In this document: one piece after another, positions 1 to 12,820 of the stretch | How positions within the stretch are numbered: position 1 is the first letter of the stretch | Layout of the letters: every line of letters begins with the position of its first letter | Assembly (NCBI GenBank): GCA_025345505.1 | Contig: JANVCC010000152.1 | Coordinates: forward strand, 1,187,318 to 1,251,317 | Length of the DNA: 64,000 nucleotides | Direction of reading: 5' to 3' | From: Todiramphus chloris collaris | Lineage: Eukaryota > Chordata > Aves > Coraciiformes > Alcedinidae | Made by a program: the position numbers and the translations under genes | Notes under the pieces: generated by a model | Seen by the model: the letters and a program-made list of their open reading frames with translations, nothing else | Told to the model about the DNA's origin: nothing | The model's database searches: none

Positions 1-1266
1 AGATATGTTTGACAGTCAGTGACTCAATGTTCTGCCTTTCATAACCATAATGACTCACAGCCCCAGGATGGAGAATGAGTGCAAGACAGCAAGTGCTATT
101 GTTCAGAGCCCATCAAAATAAGCAAGGTCATTTTCAGCATTTAAAAGAAAATGACAACCCATTCGATTAATCTGGGGGGAAGGGGGAGGGAAGAAATACA
201 CAGGAAAAAAATAAAAAGAGGGATGAGTAAATCTGCAGAGATTAAAGTTCATAAGGAGATGCAAACCTGAATTTTATAACCACAAGTAAGACAAAGCAGG
301 AGCTTGACTTTGATATCATTTGCTCAGCTGTAAATCAAGATTAACCCCATGTGGATTTATAATGGGGTAAGTCTGGAATAAAACAAGAGAAGGATCAGGC
401 TTCAAGTGATAAGTGCATCTGGGTACCTTCTGCATTGCCTGACACCCTAAGGATCAGAGGGACGGTTCCTTACCACTGTGTGGCCTTACAACACAGACAC
501 ACATCTTAGGATAAGTAAATTATCTCTGAACATGTAGGAAGGATGGCTTAAACACAGGAGGTAACTAGCATCAGCTGTAACAGCCCCTGCAGTATGTCCC
601 AAACAATCTGCAGCTCCTCGAATGAGATGTCAAGGTTATGGTTTGAGATGGCTGATGCAATGCAGTTTGGAATTTGCATTTAAAAACAATGTCATGTTTT
701 TAAATGTAATGACATACCAACTCTAGATGAGAAGCTGGAGATAGATCTTTCACTGTCAACAACTGATGTTCACTGCCATCTACACATTTCTAATTTATCC
801 TGTCTGAGGACACAAGCACTGGCCTCCACCAGACCACGACCAGCTCAAGGACTCAGCTGTAATAAGGTCAACAAACTGGAGTGCTATGCTGATTTCTGAA
901 CAAAGTGGACTGTGATTTTTAATGTGTTCCTGAAACAGAAACCCCTTTGTCTAAGTGGTCTGATTTCTCAGAAGTGTTGAGTATCTACCAGGAGATAGAT
1001 CACTGGGTACTCTGTCCATCTGAAAAATCAGACCAGTCAAATGATGCCATCTGTGAGAAAAGTCTCTCTGAAGAGGACTGTTTGGGGAGCTCTGGTCTGG
1101 TAGGCAAGATTTCTGAAGGTCACTGGTGCCTCCAACAAAGTTTTATGCATGGATGCTACACACAAATGAGTCTCATCCCTCTCTTTTGCAGTGTTCCTAC
1201 ACACCATTTGGTTTCTGTCTTTCACAGCGTAAGCTACACCAGAAAGAGCAAATAATCCATCTTGTC

Positions 1267-1279
1267 TGATTGACAGCTG
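1267..1279 (+). promoter_or_regulatory. PBX-MEIS composite motif overlapping an E-box
   Basis: The sequence TGATTGACAG at 1267-1276 matches the known binding site of PBX with MEIS/PREP homeodomain partners. It overlaps CAGCTG (1274-1279), an E-box of the type bound by class I/II bHLH dimers. A single motif occurs by chance in tens of kilobases, so this is only a candidate enhancer site. Confidence 0.25.
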
Positions 1280-1944
1280 CACAACACTTATATCCTTCCT
1301 AAGAAGACACATGATACTCTCTCCCCATCAGAGAAGCATTTTGACCACTGGCACCACCAGATCAGTTTCCTAGATCACAGGAAAGCTGTTCCCTCATGCT
1401 GGTGTCATGTGTCTTGATCCTGCTAGTCTTGCTCAGGCAAAATGCCACTGGTGGATACTCCACAGTGTTGGGGCTCATCAGAAGAAAGGGAATGCTTTGG
1501 AGTGAGGTGACAAGTGCTGAGGAGCGAATGCTGGGTATAGTTTTCTTGTCTGGCTGAGAGAGCAAGCATAGCCCAGCACGGCCCAGAGAATTTGTGATTC
1601 TCTAAGAGTCAGCTTCCATCCATATCCCAGCCACCAGAGAAGGCTTGTTCAACCTCCTGCTTTCAGAGGGGGTATTCTGATAGCTCAGAAAGAAGGCCAG
1701 AAAAAACGCTGAAATGCAGCCTGCACAGTCATTGATTAAACACTATGCCTTTTAGTGTCCTCTGGTGCTGCACATAGGACAACAAGACCTGTGCATCACC
1801 CTCGGGGAAAGGAAATAACACCTACAAACTTTAAACAGGGAGAAGAATAAGGGTCAAGTTAGACATTTGATTCTTGGTGGTAGGCGCTACCTAGGCAAAT
1901 ATTTGTAAAAGATAGCTCTGGCTCTTTGAACAAGGAAGGGAAGC

Positions 1945-2035
1945 AGAGGGGCAAGGACCTGCCCAAGGTCAGCCAGACAATCTGTGGCAGATTGAGATCT
2001 TTGGGTCCCAACCCAGCCCCCACACTCTAGACAGC
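1945..2035 (-). repeat. MIR-like ancient SINE fragment
   Basis: The run 'ggacctgcccaaggtcagcc' followed by a GTGGCAGA... and CCCAACCCAG... pattern resembles the reverse complement of the MIR core (tgacttgcccaaggtcac, then the remnant of 'gaacccaggtctg'). MIR-type tRNA-derived SINEs were active early in amniote history and survive as short, highly diverged pieces in birds. The boundaries are approximate and the call rests on memory of the consensus. Confidence 0.5.
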
Positions 2036-2320
2036 ACCACATCTCACCAAGAATCAACAGCTTCACACCTTGCTTTCCCTGTGCTATGTTTTCTTTCTTC
2101 TCTGTGTTTGGGCCTTGCTTTGAAATCCTGGATATTCTCCCAGTTTCCTGAATCATGTTTCTAGTTTCCTTTTACTGTAGTAAGCATTGCTTTTGGGTGC
2201 AGTTCTTTGGATCACTGAGTGCAAACCATCTGAGATCTAGGATAATGTCAACTTTCTAAACATGTCGTCACCAAGTCTTCCCTGTCACCAACTGAAAATG
2301 CCATAAAGCAGATATGGTCC

Positions 2321-2376
2321 TTTGCTACAGACAACCTGAAGTCCTTGATTTGCTACAGACAACCTGAAGTCGTTGA
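2321..2376. repeat. 28-bp tandem duplication (two copies)
   Basis: Two adjacent 28-bp units lie at 2321-2348 and 2349-2376. They differ at a single base, C in the first and G in the second at unit position 24. Each begins TTTGCTACAGACAACCTGAA. One mismatch in 28 indicates a fairly recent slippage or unequal-exchange event. No function is implied. Confidence 0.9.
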
Positions 2377-4853
2377 TAACCACCAAGGATTTCATGAAGG
2401 CTGGAAGTTGCTTTGCCATAACATATGGAGTAGGCCACTGGGATTTCTGAGACATAGTGCTATATCTAGAGTATAAGGAGTGGGACATATTAATACTTGA
2501 TATATTGTGACTTAAGTTTCCCACATATCAGAAGAGAAAACGTAGCTAACTAATGACTGGATGAAGAAGAAAGCAAGCCATACTTTTCCCATGGACAAGT
2601 TCTTGTTACAGATGTAGTATGACTTAACACAATGTTTGCTGAAAGCTGAGGGATTTCCCATTGACTTCACTGGGCTTTGGACAGGCACATAGTTTGGATG
2701 GACCAAAATGGCACCAGCCATACCACTGGTATAGACATTTCAAAACCCCACTGGGGAGGTTTTACTTCTGTTTTTTACAGTGTTTCCTTAGTAGGGACCA
2801 GGTGCTCCAGTAACAGTACAGAAACCTCATAAAATCCCACATCAAGCCCTGCTTATCTAAATATGAAAAACAGCTCCAGCTCTGCGATAGCTTCTGATCT
2901 ACATTTTACCTGAAGCCTGCAAATAATTTCAAAGCTGAACTCAGCTCTGCACACCGGCCACCCACTCTCACCTGCCCACTCCTTGGTGTGCAGGAGCAAT
3001 GTTCAGCAGAGGAAAAGAGGAAGGAGAGCTGCTTTCTGCAGAGAGGAGCTCCCAGAAACTGTTCTTTTACTGTAAAAATAATTGCTGCTTAGCACAATCC
3101 TCCTTGCCCCAGATTTTCCTTAGAGTCCTCTCTTTTTCGGATCTGACATGTAGAACATCATCCATTCTGAGGCAGCTGATAATTGCACCCACGCTGCTCA
3201 AACATAACCTCACATCATCTTTGGGGGTCTACTGTACCCCTGGTGCACTCATTTTGTTTCTTGCTTAACCTAGGAGGCTCCTTAAGACACAGAGCATTTC
3301 TGGCTGCTTGCTGAGCCCCTTCCCTGCCCACAGCAAGGCAGGCCTGGGGGAAGGTCTCTACATGCCATATTCCTTTTCTCCAGACCCTGTCCAAACAGCT
3401 GACCACAGCTTCCAGGTGGTTTCCCACACATGGTGAACAGGCCCCTGCCAGGCTCTGCTACTGCAAACATGACGGTGGTAACAAACAGCAGCAAAAAGCA
3501 CATTTATTTCCAAAACTTAGGTTAGATTTGGTCTTTACATATTTAGAGCTTTCAGCTGCGTCCGTCTGTACCTTTTCTGACTGTCTTTCACTTGAAACCA
3601 ATAAAAGCAATCAACACACTTAATGCTTCCAGGGTGAAAATTCAACACAGGGGAGGGTTTTGGTTTTTTGAAGTGATTGGGTCCACTGCTGGGATGGAAA
3701 GGCCTGGTGGAGGTGGAAAGCTTTGCATCCCTTCCCCCAGGGTATCGGCCTCTGAATTAATTTGGAGGGGTTTGTTAGTGAGACCAACCTCTCAGTGGCC
3801 ATGCCACTGCCACAGGGAGTGGCACACTCAGCACACAGCATCAACCTGCTTTATACTGGTCTGACAGCAGCTAACAGGAACCACTTGGAAGGTAGGATGG
3901 ATGTTTTGCTGGTGGCCTGCTAGAACCATCAGCTGTCTGGAATGAACGGCAAAGCCATCACTGGTAAGGTATGTGGGTGGTCCAAGACAGGCAGGATACT
4001 AATAATGAGACCATTATACAAAGCAATCAGGATCCATTCAAACAAAATATGCTTTAATAAAGCCTAATTTGTGTCTGTCGGTACATGGAGCAAAGCTCAG
4101 ATGATTTAGGGCCAAAGCTGAGGAGCATGTCGCCAAAGCACATAGCAAGAGGGGTTACCTGACCTTTGGATATTCAAACAAGAGAACGATGATTACGAGA
4201 AGGAAGGTGATTTTACCTCTTCATATGGATTTGATGAGATCAGTACCATAAAACTGCATTCAAGTTAAGTGTCAGCATTTTTAAAGGGCTTTTGAAAAAA
4301 ATTGTAGAGGTGGCAGAAAATACAGAAATGACATGAGGGTAAGAAGAAATTCCTGAAATGAGAATTATGTGAGTCAGTTTATTGAGAAGAAAATTGAGTG
4401 GCAGCTCTGACTGGAGTGGGTAAAGATCCTTGCCAAGAGAAATGGGGAGTCTCAGCTGGTCACTGTACTCAGCAGCAAAAGACATGAAAAGCTGGAATCC
4501 TCTGCTCAGATGAATGAAAAGGGAATCAAAACATGTAAGGTGTGCTTTATCAAGATGTAAGTAACTGGCCTTAAAATGGAGGTAATGAGGTGATTGCTCA
4601 GTGTCCTGGGACATGCAACGGACCAGACTATTTGAAATAATGCTCAATGAGATTTAAGGCCAATTAGCTGACCTTCACCTCAGGGGTTGCTCCATGCATC
4701 GACAGACGCTGCTGCAGACTGCTGGAGGTGAGGAGAGGGTGCAGAGAAGGGACCAGATGGGGCCTGCAGAAGAGTAAAGCAACATCTGAGACCCATAGCA
4801 TCAGTCCTGTTCTTGAAAATGTAAATTACAAAGCTTGAGAAGCAATTAGCTGC

Positions 4854-4869
4854 TTTTTTTTTTTTTTTT
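4854..4869. repeat. Poly-T tract (T16)
   Basis: A run of sixteen T. There is no recognisable retrotransposed sequence beside it that would make it a poly-A tail of a minus-strand insertion. Confidence 0.9.
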
Positions 4870-5270
4870 GATCCTTGAGAAACAGTAAAGAATACATGTT
4901 ATACCAAGTAGCTGAAGGTGATGCTTACCGAGCAAGAGACTGCATTTGTCATGAGGTGGTGGAAAGGAGTCCTCAGCAGGGAGGGTAGAAGAGGGGTTTT
5001 CTTCTATTGTGGTGAACCCCAGCCTCTCCACTATGCCTTGTGCTGCACTTCTGGATCACTTCCAGCACAGTCTCATGTTAATGAACCACTGAAGCAATTG
5101 CTGGGCAGAAATCAGCACATGAGTGTAGATGGGTCTGTCAGTGTGACCTAAGTGGTATAAACAGGAGCTTGGGGACCCTTCACTGAAGGAAAACTAAATA
5201 CTGAGCTGGCACCCTGCATCTCAGTTGGGAGTTACTACCCAAGGGAAAAGCAGCACTGACAATATCTTGG

Positions 5271-5275
5271 ACAGG
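5271..5275. repeat. Target-site duplication, left copy (ACAGG)
   Basis: ACAGG directly precedes the LTR's TG terminus and is repeated exactly at 6075-6079 right after its CA terminus, as expected for an integrase-made 5-bp duplication. Confidence 0.8.
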
Positions 5276-5584
5276 TGTCCTGATTTGAGTGAGAACAGAA
5301 CCAATTCTGTTCAGTGATTTTACTTTTCAGCTCAGTTCTTCTAACTGCACTGTCTGAAGGTAGCAGCCTGTTCTCACAGGCAGTGTCTGCTGCTAGCAGT
5401 GATAACACCCCATGGTTAGAGTCAGGACCAAGGGTTGGTGTGCAGACCAAGGCCACTGCTGGATCTTGTGCACCGCATTGGGGGGTGCAGAAAGTGAAAG
5501 GTTGCACCTGCAGGGAGGAGTGGACAGGACAGGTGACCCTAAACTGATCAATGAGGGATTCCAGACCATATACGCCATATTTGG

Positions 5585-5590
5585 TATAAA
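5585..5590 (+). promoter_or_regulatory. LTR TATA box
   Basis: TATAAA lies about 310 bp into the LTR, just after the conserved-looking 'ccatatacgccatatttgg' segment, where the U3 promoter of this type of LTR sits. Whether it still works is unknown. Confidence 0.5.
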
Positions 5591-5932
5591 GCTGAGGAAT
5601 CTGAACAGTCTGTGGCCCTTCTCCCATCTTGGACCGCTTTGCCAGCTTTGCTTGGCTCGAGTCCTCTTTAGGTTCCTTCCTTGCAGCATCCAAGGTGAAC
5701 TCCGTCCGTTCTGCCTTCGATCCGGTCTGTGTGTTCCTGAACCCGGTACCAGAATCCAGCTCCTGAACACAGCTCCCGTCTGCTGCAGGGCCCAGCCTGG
5801 GACTGCCCCAGTGCCTGCTCCACAGCATCAGTGGTGATGGTGATGTAATTACCATCGGGGGGTTGGGTTCCATACTGGTTTTGTATGTGTTTATATATAT
5901 ATTCCATTTTTATTATTATTAATTTCATTTTC

Positions 5933-5938
5933 ATTAAA
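5933..5938 (+). terminator. LTR polyadenylation signal (ATTAAA)
   Basis: ATTAAA is followed by a T-rich segment with TGTTCT and TTTCCTTTTC, consistent with the LTR's R-region cleavage and polyadenylation signal. Confidence 0.45.
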
Positions 5939-6074
5939 GCTGTTCTAGTTTCCTTTTCTAATTGCTAAGTCTCTCTCCTTTATTCCCTTTCTCTTCCCCT
6001 TTGGGGAGGGAGGGGGGTTAACAGAGAGCATCTGTTACATGTCTAAGGGGCCACCTTGACCCTAAACTGTGACA

Positions 6075-6079
6075 ACAGG
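6075..6079. repeat. Target-site duplication, right copy (ACAGG)
   Basis: Exact copy of 5271-5275 immediately after the LTR's terminal CA. Confidence 0.8.
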
Positions 6080-9000
6080 TTTTCTGCCAATTAAGCAAAG
6101 ATTTTGCTGGATGCTCTTCTGTATAACTTCATGTAATCAACCTGGGAGATGCCTAAGGTCTTGAACAAAAATTGTTTCCCATATTTTCTGCACAGGAAAC
6201 ACTGATGAAAAATCCAGTGCAGGCCAATATAACATCTGAAAGAAGTAAATTGAGGGCAATTCTTCCTGCCAGTACAATCAAGCAAGGAAACCCCTGTCTG
6301 CCTGAAGCTGATGGCAATAGGTACTGTGTGTTTTGCTGTGGGCATTTAAAAGGACAACAGTTGAAGAAGGATTTAAAGGTTAATAGTTCATAAACTTGGA
6401 GCAGCACAAATAACACCCTTTCTACTTCCCTCAAGCCTAAATAAGCTGCTGTTGGAACTGGTGGTTTCTACTTTGTTTATTCCTCAAGATCCTGACACAA
6501 TTTCCAGGGGCACAAAGCACAGACAGATTTAGTGGGTGACCTTAGGAGATTTCGTCTTTTTCAACAGATCAGGGACGTGATCTTGTTTTATATCTTTCCT
6601 GCTTGCCTCCAGTTCTTAGACACCATCTGCTAGACTTAAGAAGCAAGATGGGAGCTGCAGTGAGCTACCAGAGAAACAGGAGATGGAAGACAACAGAGTG
6701 GTCTTGAAGCTTTTCCGAGCCAAAGTCTCATGCTACAGGCCCTTCCTTGCCAAGTGACTCAGTGTCAGGAGGTGTCCCGTCACCCCGTGGGTATGGAAAC
6801 TCACCTCTTCCCATCTTGCTAGGACTGTCTCCAGGCTGACCTGTGCAATTTACTTATGTCTAGATCTCAGTGAAACAAGACCCTTGCATTCTTCACCCTG
6901 TGTCTTCAGCAACTAAAACCAGGCACAGAATGAGCTATAGGTGGATGTTAGAGAGGGGCAAGTCTGGAAAAAACATAGTAATTGCTGAAATTATAGTGCT
7001 TGGCAATTTCTTGTTTCATATTCAACACTAAGCATCAGTATCCACCACAGCAGAACTGTCAAAATGAACGTCATTTCCAGTGTTATCCTTGGCCTAGCTG
7101 CTTCAGTATTATCCATCATTTATGGCAAATGGACATATGTCACTCTGGCTGGAGCGGGCACAAGGACCATTGTGTGAGGAAAGCCTTCTTGCATGGTGCT
7201 TTCTTTACCAGAGGGATTGGGGGTTTTGGAGGAGCACAAGGTGAAGTGCCTCCTGTTCAGGACAGCACATCAGCACGAGGCAACGAGTCAGTCCATGTAA
7301 CCCATATGCTTTCACTACTCAATGGGTCCTGCCCTCCACCCAGGGGTGTGAGCTCGGACCTTCATCTTGGTTTGTGCTGATGGTCACTGCAAGCAGATGC
7401 ACCAGATCCTGGACTGGACAGTCCAAATTATGTGAACATGATGGTAATCACTCTTCAGGTGCCAGCATGTCTCCACCACATTTGCTCATTACCTCAAAGG
7501 GATATCCCTTTGACCCATCAGGAAGTTGGCATAAACAAACCACTGTCTTGAGAACGTTTAGAAATAAACTTTTATTACAGTAGATTCTTCCTAACAGGGT
7601 TTCTTGTACTGTCCTTTGAAGTAGCTTAAGTTGGTCCTTTATTTTTATTCCCTCTTCTGTACAAAAACTACAAAGTGGGAGAGTCCAAGTATTCATGCAG
7701 ATGACAAGAGTTGCTATCCAAAATGGGTGCTGCTAATGACCTACAGCCCTCTGTCACCTTAGCAACCATTTGGGCTAGGTTTAGCAAACTGCCATGTCAG
7801 CAACTGCTGCCTCAACTACTGTCACCATACCTCTATTCTGAAGGATAAGCAGAGAGCAGAAGTGGAATGGAGGACCCAAGGATACTACAGTCATTTGAGC
7901 CTTAGGATGAGGCACCCACCCAGGCACCCTCAGAAGATCAAAGAGGATGCCCCAAAGACCTCATGTTTATTATGCTTCCCCACATGGCTGCTGGACCACT
8001 CTGTGTTCATCCTGCAGGGTGGAACCAACCTCAAACTGTATTCCAAGCATTCCACCACTTAAATAGTTTTAAAAGCAATAGCAAGAGCAAAGCACCAAGC
8101 ACCAGATCCTTTGTGGTGATTTAGCTGAAGGAATACCAGACATGTAACGGGATCTCTGACTGCAGTCTGCAAAAACATTGGCACTGTAGGCTCAGATCTT
8201 CAGTTTATGTTCTCAGGTTGCCACAATATAATACACTTGCTTTTTTTTTTTAGCAGTGCAAACTCTGTTTGTGGGAGTTGTTATTCCTATTTAGCTTTGT
8301 ACACTGGTGATGCAACCAAGCGGGAATGCATAGGACTGCAGGCAGTCTTAATTTCTTAAGACAAACCTGAACTCTATAAAATCAGAGTTGGACCAGCAGT
8401 GTTTATATAGGACAGCATGTGGTCCTTCTGCTCTGGTATGTGAGGTAAGTATCAAGACTTCACAGTTCTGTAGAGAGGAAATAGGAAATACTTTAAATGT
8501 ATGCATCTTTACTATAATTTCCTTTATTTTTCGGATTATTAAGTGTAGCCACAGATTTTTACATTTGTTACAGCCTGCTATTTCAAGCAGAGACCCAGGC
8601 TTTCAACGTTCTCCAAAAGTTTCTTGAAGAATTTTGGTTTTCTAATGGTTTTCTCTTCTTGCAGGTGAAATTTCAGCACATATCTGTAATGGCTTCACGT
8701 GGTCTCAGAACTACATCTTACCTTCTGTCTGGGTCTCATTCAGCCCCACAACTGTAACACTAGGGTCAATACTCTGAGGTCAACACAGCTAATTACTTTT
8801 GGCAGAACCAGGATCTATAGCTGTCCTTCATATGCACTTTCCACTCTCAGTTGAAGAACACTTTATAGGCTGCCAGGGACTCTTTGCTGGTGGGCTGGAT
8901 TTAAAATGTTTCTCTTCTTGGTAGTAAACTGCCTTTTCCAATGTTTCCTCTGGTAATATCTAGATTTTGTAGGCCACCTTCCTAGGTGGTCTAATTTAGG

Positions 9001-9091
9001 CCAGATGCACACACTTGTTAACATGACTGTGATGATATATAAAAGCCCTACATTTAGAAATGCCTAATAGGGCATTTCAATAGTAAAAATT

Positions 9092-9109
9092 AAAAAAAAA
9101 AAAAAAAAA
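9092..9109. repeat. Poly-A tract (A18)
   Basis: Eighteen A in A/T-rich surroundings. No adjoining LINE or retrocopy body was recognised. Confidence 0.9.
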
Positions 9110-11794
9110 TTAAAATAAAGCTCTGTTCTGTAAGTGCATGTGACACCAGTAAAAGATTAACTCTTAAAAAGGTAGCTTTCGGTGAATGCTGAAACCAGCA
9201 TCAGGTGTCAGGTGCAACAAACTAGTGGGATGTCACCCTGACAGTAAACAGTCTCAAACATGCATGCCCAGTTCAGTGCTGCAGAAGCTCAGAGAAGCTT
9301 TGAGATCCAGGCTCAACAAATCACTCCGGGTTTGGTTGTCATATTCATTGGGATAACACCTTGGGAAACTTAGGGAAACAGAGCAATGCATTTCTGTCCA
9401 TCCCATTTGAAGCATTCCAGTTATTATCTAGAAAGAGTCCTTTTCAGACAAGCCATTGCTGACCAAAAAAAAAAAAAATACTTACTGTAACTGATGAATA
9501 TCTTGCAGTCTTGCCGAGTCTGCGTCCTTTTGGGACCATGGACCAAGTCTGGTCTCACCCTTAGTAAAGAGTTTGTGAATGCTGGCCAGTAATCTCAACT
9601 TTGCATAGCTGCTGAGCTTAGCTACATAAAGAGACCGCACCAGTCCAGTCCAAGTCACAGTAGGTATGAGAATGAATCAACTGCAAATAGCATCAAGGCT
9701 TTGTTCTTGGCTGTACTGGTGTAAATCTGGAATATCTCTACAACCCAGACTGAGTGCTCGGAATGAGATTAGATTCTGAAGGGTTTGAATCATCATCGAT
9801 CGCCTCAGACAAAACAGAAATCATTGAAAACATCTGTAAATGTTTGTCTGCTTTCTCAAAATGTCCCCATCACATATTAAGCTGTGAAATGCTTCCTTTG
9901 TAGCATTTGCAGGGCATAGGAACTCAGGAAGGTCTCTACATCCTTTCACATTAATTTGTGACACTTGGTTTTCCTCCTCAGAGATGTTTCCCACTCAGCT
10001 AATTTACCAGACTGGACTTATTTGTTGTGCTGTGCTGCATGACCCACCTCCACTCCTCACCCATCAGATACAACCTCTGATGATCTGCTAATGAAGAAAC
10101 ATTCTAATAAGAGAGGTGATCTTGCTGCATGGAAATCTCCTGATCTGTACACTCCCATCAGATATGTTTGAGAACCACTACGGCAGACTTCCAGAGACAT
10201 CCATCTGATTCCCAAAAGACCATTCTGGATGGCAGAACTACCTATCTGGTGCACAATTTCTGTGAAAGCATCTTCACGGTGGCACAGGAGGTGAAATCAA
10301 CAGCATGAATTTCATTAAGTAGCAAATACTTTTCAAGCTGTAACCACCTAAGTCCCCAACACACATACGTGGGAGGTGAAGGCTGACATCCTGTGATACC
10401 AGAACTCACGACATTCCCCAAAACTGTCTTAAAGTCCTGGAAAATTTGAGCTACCCTTCATAATAGGAAGGTTAGGGTGAAAGAAACCAGAAGGGCAGAA
10501 CACATGGTCCCAGCCCACTTCAACATTTTAATGATTTTCCCGTAAAGGTCATAGAGATGGAAAAACAAAATCTAGGTAAGAATATTCCAGGGTTTGCAAT
10601 ACTTTAAATTCCTGAAAATTTTGCCAATTAATTCTTTCCTTCTAAAGCCAGGAAATAAATCACCAGCCTTAAACTCGCCCTTTCTTACCCTACGCCACCT
10701 GAAATGGGGTAGTCTAAAACTTGTAACTGGAATAAAGTAAGTAACTGGTTTGCAAGTAGACCTTTTTTTCCTTGACACTGCTCTGTCGGTATTTGCAGGG
10801 AGCTAGAAACAAAACCAGAACAGAACCATGAACATAAGGCAGGTTTCTCAGCTAAACAGAACAGAAGGATGAAAACATCATCTGTTTGGCTACTCAACAG
10901 GGACCCCCCCAAACTAATCTCTATGAGCTCTCAGCATATTATTTTTCCTTAAAGTGGTCTTCAATGGCTGTAGATTGGTGTAGCACAATCTTAATTTACC
11001 CCAGATGGAGATCTCCCTTTTTGCCCCCTTTCTCCCTTCCCTTCACCACAAATTTTAACTAAGTCCAGACTCTGAGAGCCTCTGGCATCATTCCTATAAG
11101 CCTGAAGAATTTACAATATTCAGAAGCTGTGGTAAACAGTCTGAAGATAGCAACGTTCACTGCTGATCCAGCCAGGATTCGCAGTATAGCAGCAGCCTTA
11201 TGACAAAACCATGTGAGCAGAAGCAGATGACTGTAACAGCACTGCATCGCTATACTGCTTTCTCACATTCACGAGATGATTTGTAAAATACACAGCTGAC
11301 CAGACGGCCCACAGAATCAAAAATGCTCAAAATTACAATTTCATTATTTTAAACCTAACTATGAATTTTCTGCCTTACTTTTACCGTTTTATATTCCCTA
11401 CATACTATACTGAATTGCAGTAATAATGCGTATACTTTTTATTTTCCCCTTCCTGCTTCCATGTCCTTTTAGTAATTTACTGTACATAGGGTAAATGATG
11501 TTTTTTTTTAACCAATGCTCTCTGTCAAACTAAGCTTGATATCACTCCCTCAACCTCAGTGATTTGTCTGTCTGTGAGCTGAGTTGGTGTAGGGAGGTAG
11601 TAGAATAATGTCAATATTTTGTACTCCTTCGATCCCCCGACTTCCATGATCCTACATATTATTCAGACTACACTACCAAAATGCTACTATGCCTCATGTC
11701 CTCCTAAAGACTGAATATACCTCTTTTGTGACAGTACTTTTCACACGTTTTAGCACGGAGCTGTAAATGTAAGCAGAGCTGAGGACTAACACTG

Positions 11795-11915
11795 ATTTAA
11801 TAATGATAACACTTCATGCTCCTACAATGCTCTGCATTTCCAAAGGACTGTTTAAGCAATAATTAACTCAGTGTGGTGTCAGATTAAAGTAGGTGGGTCA
11901 GTATTTGCTGTGACT
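11795..11915 (-). repeat. MIR/L3-type ancient repeat fragment
   Basis: The order 'ttaataatgataacactt...', 'tttccaaaggactgtttaag', 'aataattaactcagtg' and 'taggtgggtcagtatt' parallels the reverse complement of the MIR/L2-like 3' region, in which TAATAATAA is followed by a segment about counts 'aagcactttacaaa', a TTAATTAA-type tract and 'gaggtaggtattatt'. It is highly diverged and the boundaries are approximate. Confidence 0.45.
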
Positions 11916-12820
11916 ACCCGACAGAAGGGGAAAGGATGGCAGTGAGGCTGAGTGAGCTGTGGCAACACTCCCTGCTCCCACTCCCATGTGCAGGATCCAG
12001 TCCCGCTGTGCCCCTGAGTTGAACCACGCTTTAGCAGAGTTCCCTGGGAAGAAAGCAGGGTAAGCAGCCCTGGCAAAGACCCGCAAGGATGCAGCTCTCT
12101 TTTGATGCTGAGTGCAACTGGTGCATGATGTGGTGTTGGGCCAATTGTGTCTTCTATGTGTCCATCCTCCAGAAGACGAGGAAGGACACTGTCCTCATTG
12201 AAAAGAATAGCCATCAGATAGGGAAGGTATTCCTTCTGGCAGGACACTGGTATAGAAAATATTACACGATTTGCTATCTTTTACCGATGACATTACAGAT
12301 TGGGTTGATAAAGGCTGTAGTGCTCATCTAAGAGATTTCCAGAAAGCATCAGAATTGCTTATGCATGGCACTTTGACTCACAGGCTCAAACAATGGGAAA
12401 AACAGCACAGCACATGGTTGAACATGGGTTAAATGACATATTTCAAGTGTAAGTGCAGCCAGAGATGGGTCAAATGGGATCCCAGGACACTATTTCTTGA
12501 TCTTCTGTTATTTAACTTTTATGACCACGACATGGAAATTGACAGCATAAATATAGGCGTAATAGCAACTAAATAGGACAGTACACTGACGACAGAGCAA
12601 ATACCTTCCACAAAGACAATTGGGTTTATATACAAGCTGGAGGACGCTATGGAAAACAATGACTAAAGCCATGCATGGATAAATAAAAACTTGTAACCAA
12701 AGGCAAATGAAGCCAAATTGATTGAACGAACACAGAAATGCTGAGTAGGAGTCCAGAGGTTATAGTATCTCTGGCACGGTTGTCCAGCTGTGGTGACATT
12801 TTGAGAGCATTTTCAAAAAA

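Larger units (their letters stand above)
1..5270. other. Non-coding stretch, no gene seen
   Basis: No open frame here has the length, composition or splice-site context of a real exon, and the longest (135 codons, minus strand, 4240-4647) resembles no protein I know. The stretch holds a MIR-like fragment near 1.95-2.03 kb, a 28-bp tandem duplication at 2321-2376, a T16 tract at 4854-4869 and an overlapping PBX-MEIS/E-box motif at 1267-1279. The rest shows nothing I can name. It may be intergenic or part of an intron. Confidence 0.7.
5276..6074 (+). mobile_element. Solo LTR of an avian ERVL-like endogenous retrovirus
   Basis: A 799-bp element begins TGTCCTG and ends GTGACA, so the termini form the short inverted repeat TGTC/GACA. 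It is flanked on both sides by ACAGG. Inside, a 'gtgaccctaaactgatcaat' segment near 5531 and a TATAAA box at 5585-5590 recall the U3 promoter of LTRs common in bird genomes. ATTAAA at 5933-5938, followed by a T-rich stretch, fits the R/U5 polyadenylation signal. A five-base duplication fits ERVL-like integrases better than the usual six of ERVK. No gag, pol or env sequence is present because the duplication abuts both ends, so the provirus was removed by LTR-LTR recombination. The long minus-strand open frame within it (5235-5873) is treated as chance. The family name is inferred; the boundaries and duplication are read directly. Confidence 0.82.
6080..12820. other. Non-coding stretch, no gene seen
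   Basis: Only short open frames without family resemblance occur here. The stretch includes an A18 tract at 9092-9109, a shorter A tract near 9465-9478 and a MIR-like fragment near 11.8-11.9 kb. Nothing else is recognisable. Confidence 0.65.
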
